In this document: in pieces, positions 1 through 5,595 of the stretch | Layout: each line of letters begins with the position of its first letter | Position numbering within the stretch: the first letter of the stretch is position 1 | Source: Acidimicrobiia bacterium | GTDB taxonomy: Bacteria > Actinomycetota > Acidimicrobiia > Spongiisociales > UBA5794 | Assembly (NCBI GenBank): GCA_013003515.1 | Contig: JABDIW010000391.1 | Span: 1 to 7,082, forward strand | Direction of reading: 5' to 3' | DNA: 7,082 nt | Translations under genes and position numbers: made by a program | The notes under the pieces: model-generated | Database searches by the model: none | What the model saw: only the letters and a program-made list of their open reading frames with translations | What the model was told of the DNA's origin: nothing

Positions 1-1636
1 CGCCGCGGTCTCGATACTCGAGGAGCGGCTGCGCCTCGAACTCCTCGGTCTCGGCAAGACCCACATACGAGGCGAGAGAGGCGTGTGGGTTCCGCTCACC
101 GAAGCGGGACACCACCTGAGCCAGCGAAGCCCACGCACCTCGTTCCTCGTGGCGCCCGGGGTCGGCGACGAGGTCACCGAACTGGGGCAGCGTCGTCCAC
201 AGATGCCAGAAGCCTTCTGCGGCCGGCATCTCACTGGCCCATGCCGGATCGTCGATGAGACCTGCCAGTTCTCCGCCGCCGGGTTCATCGGCCAGGACTC
301 CGGCCCACCCCGATGTCGAGGCGATGAGACTGCGGTCGAGCGCTCGCACCGCGCCGACCGAGCGGCCGAACAGTGGTCCGAGAAGAACTCGCCGAACCGC
401 ACGATGCCGATCCGCCGGCGACCCGGTGGCTGCCGTCACCAGGTCGAACACCGCCCGTACCGCAGGATGGTCGGCGAGGCGCGAGTCGGGCTGGTCGTGA
501 TCGATGCGGCGCCGCTCGAGTGCGCGACTCAGCTCGTCGAGGAACCGCCTCTTGGACCTGACGAACACACCCATGGCGCTCAACGGGATGCCCTCGACGA
601 GGCGCAGCCGGAGGACCTCGTCGGCGATCCACTCGGCTTCTGCAGTCTCCTGGTCGAACCTCTCCACCTGGACGAGGCCGGGCCCGGACGCAGGGATGAC
701 CGGCCCAGCGGTTCCCGGAAACCGCTGTCCTGCAGTCAGGGCCACGGCCGCATCGAGGATCTGGTGCGGGACCCGGAACGACGTTGTCAACACGATGCGG
801 GTCACCGGTGTTGTGAAGAGATCGCCGAATTCGTGGACGTTGGCGAGGTGGGCCCCCCGGAACGAGAAGATCGACTGGTACGGGTCGCCGGCAGCGGTGA
901 CGTTCTCGGTGGAACCGACCAGACCGCGGAGCAGTGCTGCCTGAGCGACTGTCGTGTCCTGGTATTCGTCGACCAGGACATAGCGGTACTGGTCGACGGC
1001 ACCGGTCGCGACGACGTCGGTTGCCCGCTGCACCAGCGTCCCGTAGTCGATGCGGCCCTGGTCCTCGAGAGCCTGGCGATATCGGGTGGCAAATCCATCG
1101 AGCCCCTTCCACCCGGGCAGGTCGCTGGAGGCGATGTCGTCCGGTGACACCTGTAGCTCGGCGGCCCGCATCAGGAAGTCGGCCACCTCACCGGCAAACG
1201 TCGTGGTGTGAAGCAGCCCGCGATGGAGCGGTGACCAGTTGTCGGGGCTCTCGTCGGCCAGCAGTTCGCGGACCAGTGCCACCTGCTCGGGGCCGGTCAT
1301 GAGGGTGGGCAGCTGGGACCAGCCGAGCACGTCGGCTCCGTGCGCCTCCAGAATCCGCCACGACACGCCGTGGAACGTGGTCGCCGCCACCGACGGAAAC
1401 GTCTTGCCAAGTGCCTCCTCGAGGCGGCTGCGGAGAGCGGCAGCACCGCGGCGGGAGAACGTCAACAGGAGCAGCTCGTCGGGCTCGATCGTCCCGTCCT
1501 CGAGCAGCGTGACTGCCCGTCTGACGAGAAACTCGCTCTTGCCGGTGCCGGGGCCGCCCACCACGATCTGGGGTCCCTCGGTGTCGCCGACCGGACCATC
1601 CCATTCCTCAGGCCCGATCCTCAGCTCCCTCACCAT
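1..1636 (-). CDS. UvrD/Rep-like superfamily 1 DNA helicase, N-terminal part
   Basis: An uninterrupted minus-strand frame of 545 codons runs from an ATG at 1636 off the left edge. It reads as an ATP-dependent 3'-5' DNA helicase of the UvrD/PcrA/AdnAB group, which unwinds DNA in repair and recombination. Visible motifs in order: motif I GGPGTGKS (residues 27-34, Lys33), Ia LLLLTFSRRGAAALRSRL (55-72), Ib TTFHGVSWRIL (86-96), II VDEYQDT (222-228), III GDPYQSIFSFRGA (250-262) and IV LTTSFR (283-288). Motifs V and VI and any C-terminal nuclease domain lie outside the window. The Q motif is poorly conserved: PEEW sits where LNPEQ is usual. No in-frame start lies upstream within 45 nt, and a TATCGT box is 6 nt before the ATG, suggesting a leaderless message. 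The family is sure; the exact subfamily (UvrD-like versus AdnA/AdnB) is not. Confidence 0.92.
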   Translation of the reverse strand, partial: MVRELRIGPEEWDGPVGDTEGPQIVVGGPGTGKSEFLVRRAVTLLEDGTIEPDELLLLTFSRRGAAALRSRLEEALGKTFPSVAATTFHGVSWRILEAHGADVLGWSQLPTLMTGPEQVALVRELLADESPDNWSPLHRGLLHTTTFAGEVADFLMRAAELQVSPDDIASSDLPGWKGLDGFATRYRQALEDQGRIDYGTLVQRATDVVATGAVDQYRYVLVDEYQDTTVAQAALLRGLVGSTENVTAAGDPYQSIFSFRGAHLANVHEFGDLFTTPVTRIVLTTSFRVPHQILDAAVALTAGQRFPGTAGPVIPASGPGLVQVERFDQETAEAEWIADEVLRLRLVEGIPLSAMGVFVRSKRRFLDELSRALERRRIDHDQPDSRLADHPAVRAVFDLVTAATGSPADRHRAVRRVLLGPLFGRSVGAVRALDRSLIASTSGWAGVLADEPGGGELAGLIDDPAWASEMPAAEGFWHLWTTLPQFGDLVADPGRHEERGAWASLAQVVSRFGERNPHASLASYVGLAETEEFEAQPLLEYRDRG

Positions 1637-1642
1637 GGGGCG

Positions 1643-1648
1643 ACGATA
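1643..1648 (-). promoter_or_regulatory. Candidate -10 box of a leaderless helicase transcript
   Basis: TATCGT on the minus strand fits TANNNT and ends 6 nt before the helicase ATG at 1636. There is no Shine-Dalgarno sequence in that gap, so transcription would begin at or next to the start codon. No convincing -35 is visible. Confidence 0.45.
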
Positions 1649-1693
1649 CCCACTGGGTGTGACGAGATCCGGCGGCGTCGGGGTCGGGGTCGG

Positions 1694-1717
1694 TAGATTG
1701 CCAACCAGCCGAGGAGG
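1694..1717 (+). promoter_or_regulatory. Candidate -10 box and ribosome binding site of the dehydrogenase gene
   Basis: TAGATT at 1694-1699 fits TANNNT. GAGGAGG at 1711-1717 is the best Shine-Dalgarno sequence in the window. It lies 5 nt before an in-frame ATC at 1723 but 29 nt before the first ATG at 1747, so it bears on which start is used. No clear -35 is seen. Confidence 0.5.
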
Positions 1718-1746
1718 ACACCATCGAGACCACCGAACAACTCCTG

Positions 1747-3000
1747 ATGGAGTGGGAGTCGCCGCTGTATCGCGAGGCTCTGCTCCAGTTCGAGCGAGTC
1801 GCCGAGATCGCGGGCTTGGACGCCAACATCCGCGAACGGCTTCGGACCCCACAGCGGGCCCTGGTCGTCACCTTCCCGTTCCGACGCGACGACTACGGCA
1901 GCGTCGACACCGTGTTCGGCTACCGGGTGCAGCACCTGTTGACGATGGGTCCCACCAAGGGTGGCATTCGCTTCGCCGCCGACGTCAACCTCGGTGAGGT
2001 GGCGGCCCTCGCCATGCTGATGACGTGGAAGTGCGCCATCGTCGGCCTCCCCTTTGGTGGTGCCAAGGGTGGGGTCCGTGTCAACCCCAATGAGCTGAGT
2101 CGGGCCGAGATGCAGCGTCTGACCCGCCGCTACACCATGGAGATCATCAACTTCATCGGTCCCGACAAGGACATCCCGGCACCCGATCTCGGAACCAACG
2201 AGGACGTGATGGCCTGGATCATGGACACCTATTCCACCCACGTCGGCCACACCGAGCCCGCTGTCGTCACCGGCAAGCCGCCGGCGGTCGGTGGGTCTGT
2301 TGCCCGTCGCGAGGCAACGGGAAGAGGTCTCGTCAGCCTGCTGCCGTCTACGGCCGCCCATGTCGGATTACCCGTTGAGGGAGCGACGGTCGCTGTGCAG
2401 GGTTTCGGCAATGTCGGGAAGTACGCGGCGCTGGCGGCGACCCAGCTGGGATGCAAGGTGGTCGCCGTGTCCGACATCACCGGAGCCATCCACAACGACT
2501 CCGGTTTCGACGTCGAGAAGCTGATGTCGTGGACCACTGAGAACAGGGGCATCAAGGGCTTTCCCGACAGCGATGAGATCGACCCCGCCGACCTGTTGAC
2601 TCTCGACGTCGATGTCCTGATTCCCGCGGCCGTCGGCAACGTCATCACCGAGCACAACGTCGACGACATCCGCGCCAAGGTGATCATGGAGGGCGCCAAC
2701 GGCCCCATCTCATCGGCCGCCGATCAGACGCTGAGCGAGGGAGGCGTGTTCATCGTCCCCGACATCCTCGCCAACGCCGGCGGTGTGACCGTGTCGTACT
2801 TCGAGTGGGTGCAGGACCTGCAGAACTACTTCTGGTCCGAGTCCGAGATCGTGGGTCGTCTGCGCGAGATCATGAACCGGGCGTTCCAGGAGGTCCTCGA
2901 GACCGCCACGACGCACGGCACCGACATGCGCACTGCGGCGCTCATCAAGGGGATCTCGCGGGTCACCCAGGCCAAGCTGGCACGAGGCGTGTACCCCTAG
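1747..3000 (+). CDS. gdhA: Glutamate dehydrogenase (Glu/Leu/Phe/Val dehydrogenase family)
   Basis: A 417-residue cytoplasmic enzyme for the reversible oxidative deamination of glutamate to 2-oxoglutarate and ammonia with NAD(P), usually hexameric. The N-terminal substrate domain carries GPTKGGIRF (Lys71), MTWK (Lys95), LPFGGAKGG (catalytic Lys107) and DIPAPDLGT (Asp147). A Rossmann domain follows with GFGNVG (219-224) and an acidic residue, Asp243, after the second strand. GGVTVS ends at Ser350. Lys71 and Ser350 match the residues that hold the glutamate gamma-carboxylate in characterised enzymes, where leucine dehydrogenases have non-polar residues. This favours glutamate as substrate. The length is normal for the family. 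The start is uncertain: ATG1747 is the first standard start in frame, but the ribosome binding site points to ATC1723, which would add 8 residues. The gene diverges from the helicase and converges on the nuclease gene, ending 3 bp short of it. Cofactor preference cannot be read with confidence. Confidence 0.95.
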   Translation: MEWESPLYREALLQFERVAEIAGLDANIRERLRTPQRALVVTFPFRRDDYGSVDTVFGYRVQHLLTMGPTKGGIRFAADVNLGEVAALAMLMTWKCAIVGLPFGGAKGGVRVNPNELSRAEMQRLTRRYTMEIINFIGPDKDIPAPDLGTNEDVMAWIMDTYSTHVGHTEPAVVTGKPPAVGGSVARREATGRGLVSLLPSTAAHVGLPVEGATVAVQGFGNVGKYAALAATQLGCKVVAVSDITGAIHNDSGFDVEKLMSWTTENRGIKGFPDSDEIDPADLLTLDVDVLIPAAVGNVITEHNVDDIRAKVIMEGANGPISSAADQTLSEGGVFIVPDILANAGGVTVSYFEWVQDLQNYFWSESEIVGRLREIMNRAFQEVLETATTHGTDMRTAALIKGISRVTQAKLARGVYP

Positions 3001-3003
3001 CCG

Positions 3004-3828
3004 TCAGGCCGTTGCCGCCACCGGCAGTGGCGCTGCGTCTGCCCAGGCCGGACACCGGTCCTGGAAGGCGCACCAATCACACAGCTTCGATGGTCGTGGC
3101 GGGAAGTTCTGGTTCTCGATCGCCCGGTTGATGGCACCCCACAATGCTTCGAGCTGGCGCTCCATCGCCTCGAGCTGTCGCTCGTTCACCGGCAGGGTGT
3201 AGACGGTGGGCCCTGTCAGATAGAGCAACTTGAGCAGGTCAGGCGTGCGACCTGTCCGCTTCCTGATCAACAGCGCGTAGATCTTGAGTGCGAAGAAGGC
3301 GGGGAGGGCATACCGCTCGGGAGGAGCCTTGCCCGTCTTGTAGTCCGTGATGACGAGACCCTCGGAGGTCTCTTCCATCCGGTCGAGGATTCCTCGGATC
3401 GTCATGTCGCCGAGGTCCTCGGTGAGGTCGAGCTCGCGTTCCAGGGGCTCCAGCTCGGCCGGGTTCTCGACGCCGAAGTAGTTGGCCAGCAGTGTCAAAC
3501 TCTCGATGCCCCAGGCGCGTTCGTCCTCGACAGACTCGAAGAGATCGGGGTACTCCTCTGGCTTGAGCTCGGTCCATGCCTCACGGAACAGGTCGTACAG
3601 CGCGTTCGGGCTGCGCTCGGGCGCAGGCCGGTCGTAGAGACGTTGCAGTGCGAGGTGTGCCGTGGTGCCCCGTGCCTGATACACCGTCGGTGGAACCTCG
3701 AGCCTGTCGATCGCCTTGTACTTGAACAGCTGCGGACATTGCTTGAAGTCAGATGCTCGCGACGGCGAGAGGTTGACCAGCCCGGTCGGGTCGGGGAGTG
3801 GTGTTTCGGAAGTGGGTGTGTCGGTCAC
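3004..3828 (-). CDS. Stand-alone RecB-like PD-(D/E)XK nuclease with Fe-S cluster motif
   Basis: A 274-residue protein of the RecB/Cas4-like exonuclease group, short and lacking helicase motifs. The N-terminus has SPSRASDFKQCP with Cys31. The nuclease core follows: GTTAHLAL with His58, IRGILDR with Asp149, and ITDYKTGK with Asp162 and Lys164, which form the expected metal-binding and catalytic set. Cys250, Cys253 and Cys259 in the C-terminal LCDWCAFQDRCP motif would join Cys31 to bind a 4Fe-4S cluster, as in AddB, AdnB and Cas4-type nucleases. The QxxxY motif following the core reads ALKIY, without the Gln; from memory, actinobacterial stand-alone homologues also lack it, so this is probably a family trait. 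The start is GTG at 3828 with a TATAGT box 8 nt upstream. It converges with the dehydrogenase gene with a 3-bp gap that leaves no room for a separate terminator. It is on the same strand as the helicase but separated from it by the dehydrogenase, so a joint role in end processing is only a guess. Confidence 0.88.
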   Translation of the reverse strand: MTDTPTSETPLPDPTGLVNLSPSRASDFKQCPQLFKYKAIDRLEVPPTVYQARGTTAHLALQRLYDRPAPERSPNALYDLFREAWTELKPEEYPDLFESVEDERAWGIESLTLLANYFGVENPAELEPLERELDLTEDLGDMTIRGILDRMEETSEGLVITDYKTGKAPPERYALPAFFALKIYALLIRKRTGRTPDLLKLLYLTGPTVYTLPVNERQLEAMERQLEALWGAINRAIENQNFPPRPSKLCDWCAFQDRCPAWADAAPLPVAATA

Positions 3829-3836
3829 TGTGACGC

Positions 3837-3842
3837 ACTATA
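3837..3842 (-). promoter_or_regulatory. Candidate -10 box of the nuclease gene
   Basis: TATAGT on the minus strand is the closest match to TATAAT in the window. It ends 8 nt before the GTG start at 3828, giving a leaderless or nearly leaderless message. No good -35 is apparent at 16-18 bp. Confidence 0.5.
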
Positions 3843-3878
3843 CGAGTCGCCACCGACACAAACCACACGGATGTAGTT

Positions 3879-3957
3879 CGCCCGCGAAAACTCTCTCTAG
3901 AGCGCGAAAACAAGATACCGATCTCATTTGCACGCGCCTTTGCGGCTTCACTACATT
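3879..3957 (+). promoter_or_regulatory. Candidate regulated promoter of the left RNA element
   Basis: CGCGAAAAC occurs at 3883-3891 and 3903-3911, a 20-bp pitch that would place both boxes on one face of the helix. Sixteen bases later comes TTGCAC (3928-3933), a weak -35, then 18 bp and TACATT (3952-3957), a TANNNT -10. The -35 starts 49 bp into the block, exactly as in the right copy. Transcription would start near 3964, heading right and away from the divergent nuclease gene. Confidence 0.5.
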
Positions 3958-3963
3958 GCTCTT

Positions 3964-4276
3964 CGCTGCTCAGGAACGGCCGCAAGGTCGGGACGGGGTA
4001 GCCGCCTCGGAGGGGTCGAAAGGCCACGACGAGGTCGGTTCCAGGGGTTGCCGCCTTCGGGGGGCCGACCAAGAGGGCTTTAGGGCTCACTGGGTCGCTC
4101 TGGGACCACTACTCGGACGGGAAGGCTTCGGCTGGACCGGACGGGGATCGGAGCGGTCGCAAGGCCGTTTCGAGTGCCGACGGGAGACGGGCCCGCAAGG
4201 GAAACCGGGACCGGCGGCCTGGGTGAACCCCGAGAGGGTTGAGGCTTCGGCCGAGACTTTCTCGGGGTTTCCCGCG
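3964..4276 (+). ncRNA. Candidate structured non-coding RNA, left copy
   Basis: This G-rich strand folds into many short stems with stable RNA tetraloops. Examples: a GCAA loop on a 5-bp stem at 3977-3990; GAAA at 4014-4025; GGTCGG pairing with CCGACC (4033-4070) around an inner CC-TTCG-GG; a TTCG loop at 4124-4133; GCAA on a 5-bp stem at 4154-4167; CCC-GCAA-GGG at 4192-4201; and GGC-TTCG-GCC at 4243-4252. GNRA and UUCG loops appear with RNA polarity on the plus strand, which agrees with the candidate promoter upstream. Both ends are approximate. It does not look like tmRNA, 6C RNA or RNase P RNA to me, and I recognise no known family. Function unknown. Confidence 0.5.
4226..4270 (+). terminator. 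3'-terminal stem of the left RNA element, terminator-like
   Basis: AACCCCGAGA (4226-4235) is perfectly complementary to TCTCGGGGTT (4260-4269) and encloses a GGC-TTCG-GCC hairpin. Only three T residues follow the stem, so it may be a weak terminator or simply the closing helix of the RNA. The same stem occurs at 4578-4620 in the other copy. Confidence 0.4.
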
Positions 4277-4280
4277 TTTC

Positions 4281-4301
4281 AGTCCCTAGTCCCTAGTCCC
4301 T
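4281..4301 (+). repeat. Three tandem AGTCCCT heptamers, left
   Basis: Three perfect copies of AGTCCCT lie at 4281-4287, 4288-4294 and 4295-4301, four bases after the conserved 20-bp block. The array mirrors the one at 4545-4565 and marks the inner end of the left element. Confidence 0.85.
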
Positions 4302-4400
4302 GGTCGATAGCCAGATACCCGTCGACAGTCGTCAGCACATCGGTGGGGGCGCCAGCTCCCTTGCTGTGAGGAACCGTGTGGGCCGACTCGGGGTGATGTT

Positions 4401-4553
4401 GTGTGGGGCCGCCCGTTCTTCGGTGAGGTGGGCTGGGACGGCATCCTCTGCCTCAAACGACTCCACGTGTGGCTGGTCCCCGGCGCCTTCGCAGCAGCCG
4501 GCCTCCTCGCCGGTCTGGGGACCATCGACCATCGACTCGGACTTAGGGACTAG
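4401..4553 (+). CDS. Possible small membrane protein, 50 residues
   Basis: A GTG-started frame in the unique segment between the two inverted elements. About 80 percent of its codons end in G or C, against roughly 60 percent in the 25 codons just upstream in the same open frame; that shift at the proposed start is the main evidence for coding. The product begins VWGRPFFGEVGWDGILCLKR and continues into one hydrophobic stretch, VWLVPGAFAAAGLLAGLGTI (residues 23-42), which could be a single membrane helix with a positive residue cluster before it. GGGGTGA at 4390-4396 could serve as ribosome binding site, 4 nt before the GTG. The stop codon TAG lies within the right heptamer array. No family is recognised. 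It could instead be the remnant of a longer gene or a chance frame. Confidence 0.35.
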   Translation: MWGRPFFGEVGWDGILCLKRLHVWLVPGAFAAAGLLAGLGTIDHRLGLRD

Positions 4554-4565
4554 GGACTAGGGACC
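4545..4565 (-). repeat. Three tandem AGTCCCT heptamers, right
   Basis: Read on plus, AGGGACT, AGGGACT and AGGGACC occupy 4545-4551, 4552-4558 and 4559-4565. Two copies are perfect and one has a single change. The array is the inverted counterpart of 4281-4301 and lies 5 bp from the 20-bp block at 4571-4590. Confidence 0.85.
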
Positions 4566-4577
4566 CAGAACGCGGGA

Positions 4578-4620
4578 AACCCCGAGAAAGCTTTGGCCGA
4601 AACCGCTGCCCTCTCGGGGT
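4578..4620 (-). terminator. 3'-terminal stem of the right RNA element, terminator-like
   Basis: ACCCCGAGA at 4579-4587 pairs perfectly with TCTCGGGGT at 4612-4620 and encloses a TTCG-loop hairpin on the minus strand (4604-4595). On the minus strand the stem is followed by TTT. The two flanks match the left copy's stem, which supports a conserved structure rather than chance. Confidence 0.4.
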
Positions 4621-4828
4621 CTTCCCAATTCCCTTCGGACCATTTCCCTTGCGGGCGGTTCCCTCCGGGCTGGATCTGCCGATGGTGCAGACCCGGTCGC
4701 CCCGGCCGAAGCCGACTCGACCGCTCCTAGCTCCTGAGGCCGAAGCCTCGAGGCCTGGAAGCCGATCCGTTCTCTGACCGCCTCGCCCCGAAGGACTCTG
4801 CGACCGGCCCCGGTCTCCCGAGGGGACT

Positions 4829-4915
4829 CCGGGTCCTTTCGTTCCCGGGTCCTTTCCGGACCACCCGCCGGATCCCTTTCGGTCTCCGTGGGCCCCGTCG
4901 ACCTTTCGGTCTCCG
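4829..4915 (-). repeat. Short direct repeats inside the right RNA element
   Basis: CCGGGTCCTTTC occurs at 4829-4840 and 4845-4856, a 16-bp period. CCTTTCGGTCTCCG occurs at 4875-4888 and 4902-4915, a 27-bp period. On the minus strand each copy presents a GAAAGG motif, so the body seems to have grown by duplication of small hairpin units. The left copy lacks these duplicated units, which may explain its shorter length. Confidence 0.7.
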
Positions 4916-4955
4916 AGTTCCGCCGGTTCGGTGATCCATTCCGGCAGTGCTTATG

Positions 4956-5033
4956 AAGTTATCTCGCGGCGACGGGGACGTCAACGTGAATCGCTGGTTT
5001 GTTTTCGCGTCTCAGCGTTATGTTTCGCGGGCG
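4956..5033 (-). promoter_or_regulatory. Candidate regulated promoter of the right RNA element
   Basis: On the minus strand the 35-bp block 5033-4999 has CGCGAAA at 5029-5023 and CGCGAAAAC at 5009-5001, again 20 bp apart. TTGACG (4984-4979) matches five of six bases of the -35 consensus. After 17 bp comes TAACTT (4961-4956), a TANNNT -10. This is the best -35/-10 pair in the window, and its spacing from the boxes equals that of the left copy. Transcription would start near 4949. Confidence 0.6.
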
Positions 5034-5046
5034 ATTTCTGGGGGTA

Positions 5047-5595
5047 TCAGCCGCAGCCCAGGTCGACGGCGATTCCCTCTCCATCGGCGATCGCCTGGAG
5101 GTCTCGACACGACGCCGAGAACTCTTCGGACAGCCGGCCGATGGGCGACGCGGCCAGGGCATCGGCGAAGTCGTCGAGCGTCTGGGCGGCGTCGAGGGAG
5201 GCACGGGTGCGGGGGATCTCCTCGACGAGGGCCTCACCGCGTTGGACCGTCGTGGCGTGCTCGTCGGCGACAGCATTCGGTGGGTCGATGCCTGCCAGGC
5301 GCGCCACGAACGCGGCAGCCGCCACCTCGGCTTCCGAGAGGATGATGTCGGTCTGGGTCTTGGCGAGATCCGTCGCGTCTTCGAAGAACTGGGCGACCTG
5401 CTCCGGGTCGTTCGGGTCGACGTTCTCCGCCAGGGCCGCCAGGTCGCTGTCGAGATCGACTCCGGCAGTCAGCGGTTCGGTGGCGGCATCGAAATCCTGT
5501 GCCGCCGACTCGATGTCCATGAAGTACTCGTCGATGGTGGTGGCCTGCCCGCAGGCGGCGACCACGAGAACGATGGCGATGAGCAGGCGTCTCAT
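5047..5595 (-). CDS. Small secreted lipoprotein of unknown function
   Basis: A 182-residue protein with a lipoprotein signal peptide: MRR, a hydrophobic stretch at residues 4-14, and the lipobox VAAC with Cys15 as the predicted lipidated residue. The mature part is acidic and Ala-rich, mostly predicted helical by composition, and should be anchored outside the cytoplasmic membrane. Two further cysteines, Cys163 and Cys181 near the C-terminus, could form a disulphide. No enzyme motif or family is recognised. Its ATG overlaps the methyltransferase stop codon as ATGA, so the two genes are very probably co-transcribed and translationally coupled, although a lipoprotein has no obvious tie to RNA modification. 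No hairpin terminator is seen after its stop; the right RNA element begins 13 bp further on. Confidence 0.85.
   Translation of the reverse strand: MRRLLIAIVLVVAACGQATTIDEYFMDIESAAQDFDAATEPLTAGVDLDSDLAALAENVDPNDPEQVAQFFEDATDLAKTQTDIILSEAEVAAAAFVARLAGIDPPNAVADEHATTVQRGEALVEEIPRTRASLDAAQTLDDFADALAASPIGRLSEEFSASCRDLQAIADGEGIAVDLGCG

Larger units (their letters stand above)
4571..4949 (-). ncRNA. Candidate structured non-coding RNA, right copy
   Basis: Here the minus strand is the G-rich one, and tetraloops have RNA polarity on minus: GACC-GAAA-GGTC at 4911-4900, GAGGC-TTCG-GCCTC at 4749-4736, GGC-TTCG-GCC at 4713-4704 and CCC-GCAA-GGG at 4655-4646. The 3' end holds the same long stem as the left copy and the identical 20-bp block (4590-4571). 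It would be transcribed leftward, toward the left copy, from the promoter at 4956-4984. It starts just beyond the lipoprotein gene on the same strand, so readthrough from that operon could also supply it. The ends are estimates, no known RNA family is recognised, and the function is unknown. Confidence 0.5.
3879..5033. repeat. Imperfect inverted pair of related non-coding elements
   Basis: Two diverged copies of one element face each other: 3879-4301 on plus and 5033-4545 on minus. In both, the order is the same: a 35-bp outer block (26 of 35 identical), a promoter-like segment, a tetraloop-rich body, CCCGCAAGGGAAA, a conserved 20-bp block and three AGTCCCT heptamers. CCCGCAAGGG starts exactly 65 bp before the 20-bp block in both copies (4192 to 4257; 4655 to 4590). 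The bodies differ in length, 313 versus 378 bp from the outer block start to CCCGCAAGGG. About 243 bp of unrelated sequence separates the arms. No transposase, target-site duplication or conventional coding gene accompanies the pair. Confidence 0.75.

Noticed and set aside
83..1147. Long plus-strand open frame of 354 codons
   Set aside because: It lies antisense to the helicase, whose motifs I to IV are unmistakable; the product is Arg/Pro/Gly-rich without domains, as expected for a GC-rich shadow frame.
3001..3003. Terminator between the dehydrogenase and nuclease genes
   Set aside because: Only 3 bp separate the two stop codons and no hairpin with a T-run is evident around them.
3716..4369. 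Plus-strand open frame of 217 codons over the left RNA element
   Set aside because: It crosses the nuclease start, both promoter regions and the hairpin series; codon use is not gene-like and no motif is present.
4281..4565. CRISPR array
   Set aside because: The repeats are 7 bp, contiguous and without spacers, in two inverted sets.
3964..4949. tmRNA, RNase P RNA, 6C RNA or tRNA
   Set aside because: I looked for their conserved termini and core motifs (tRNA-like ends, RNase P core, C-rich 6C loops, T-loop sequence) and found none.
3879..5033. Insertion sequence or classic transposon with terminal inverted repeats
   Set aside because: No transposase or target-site duplication is visible, and the arms carry promoters and RNA-like folds. 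A non-autonomous mobile element cannot be excluded.
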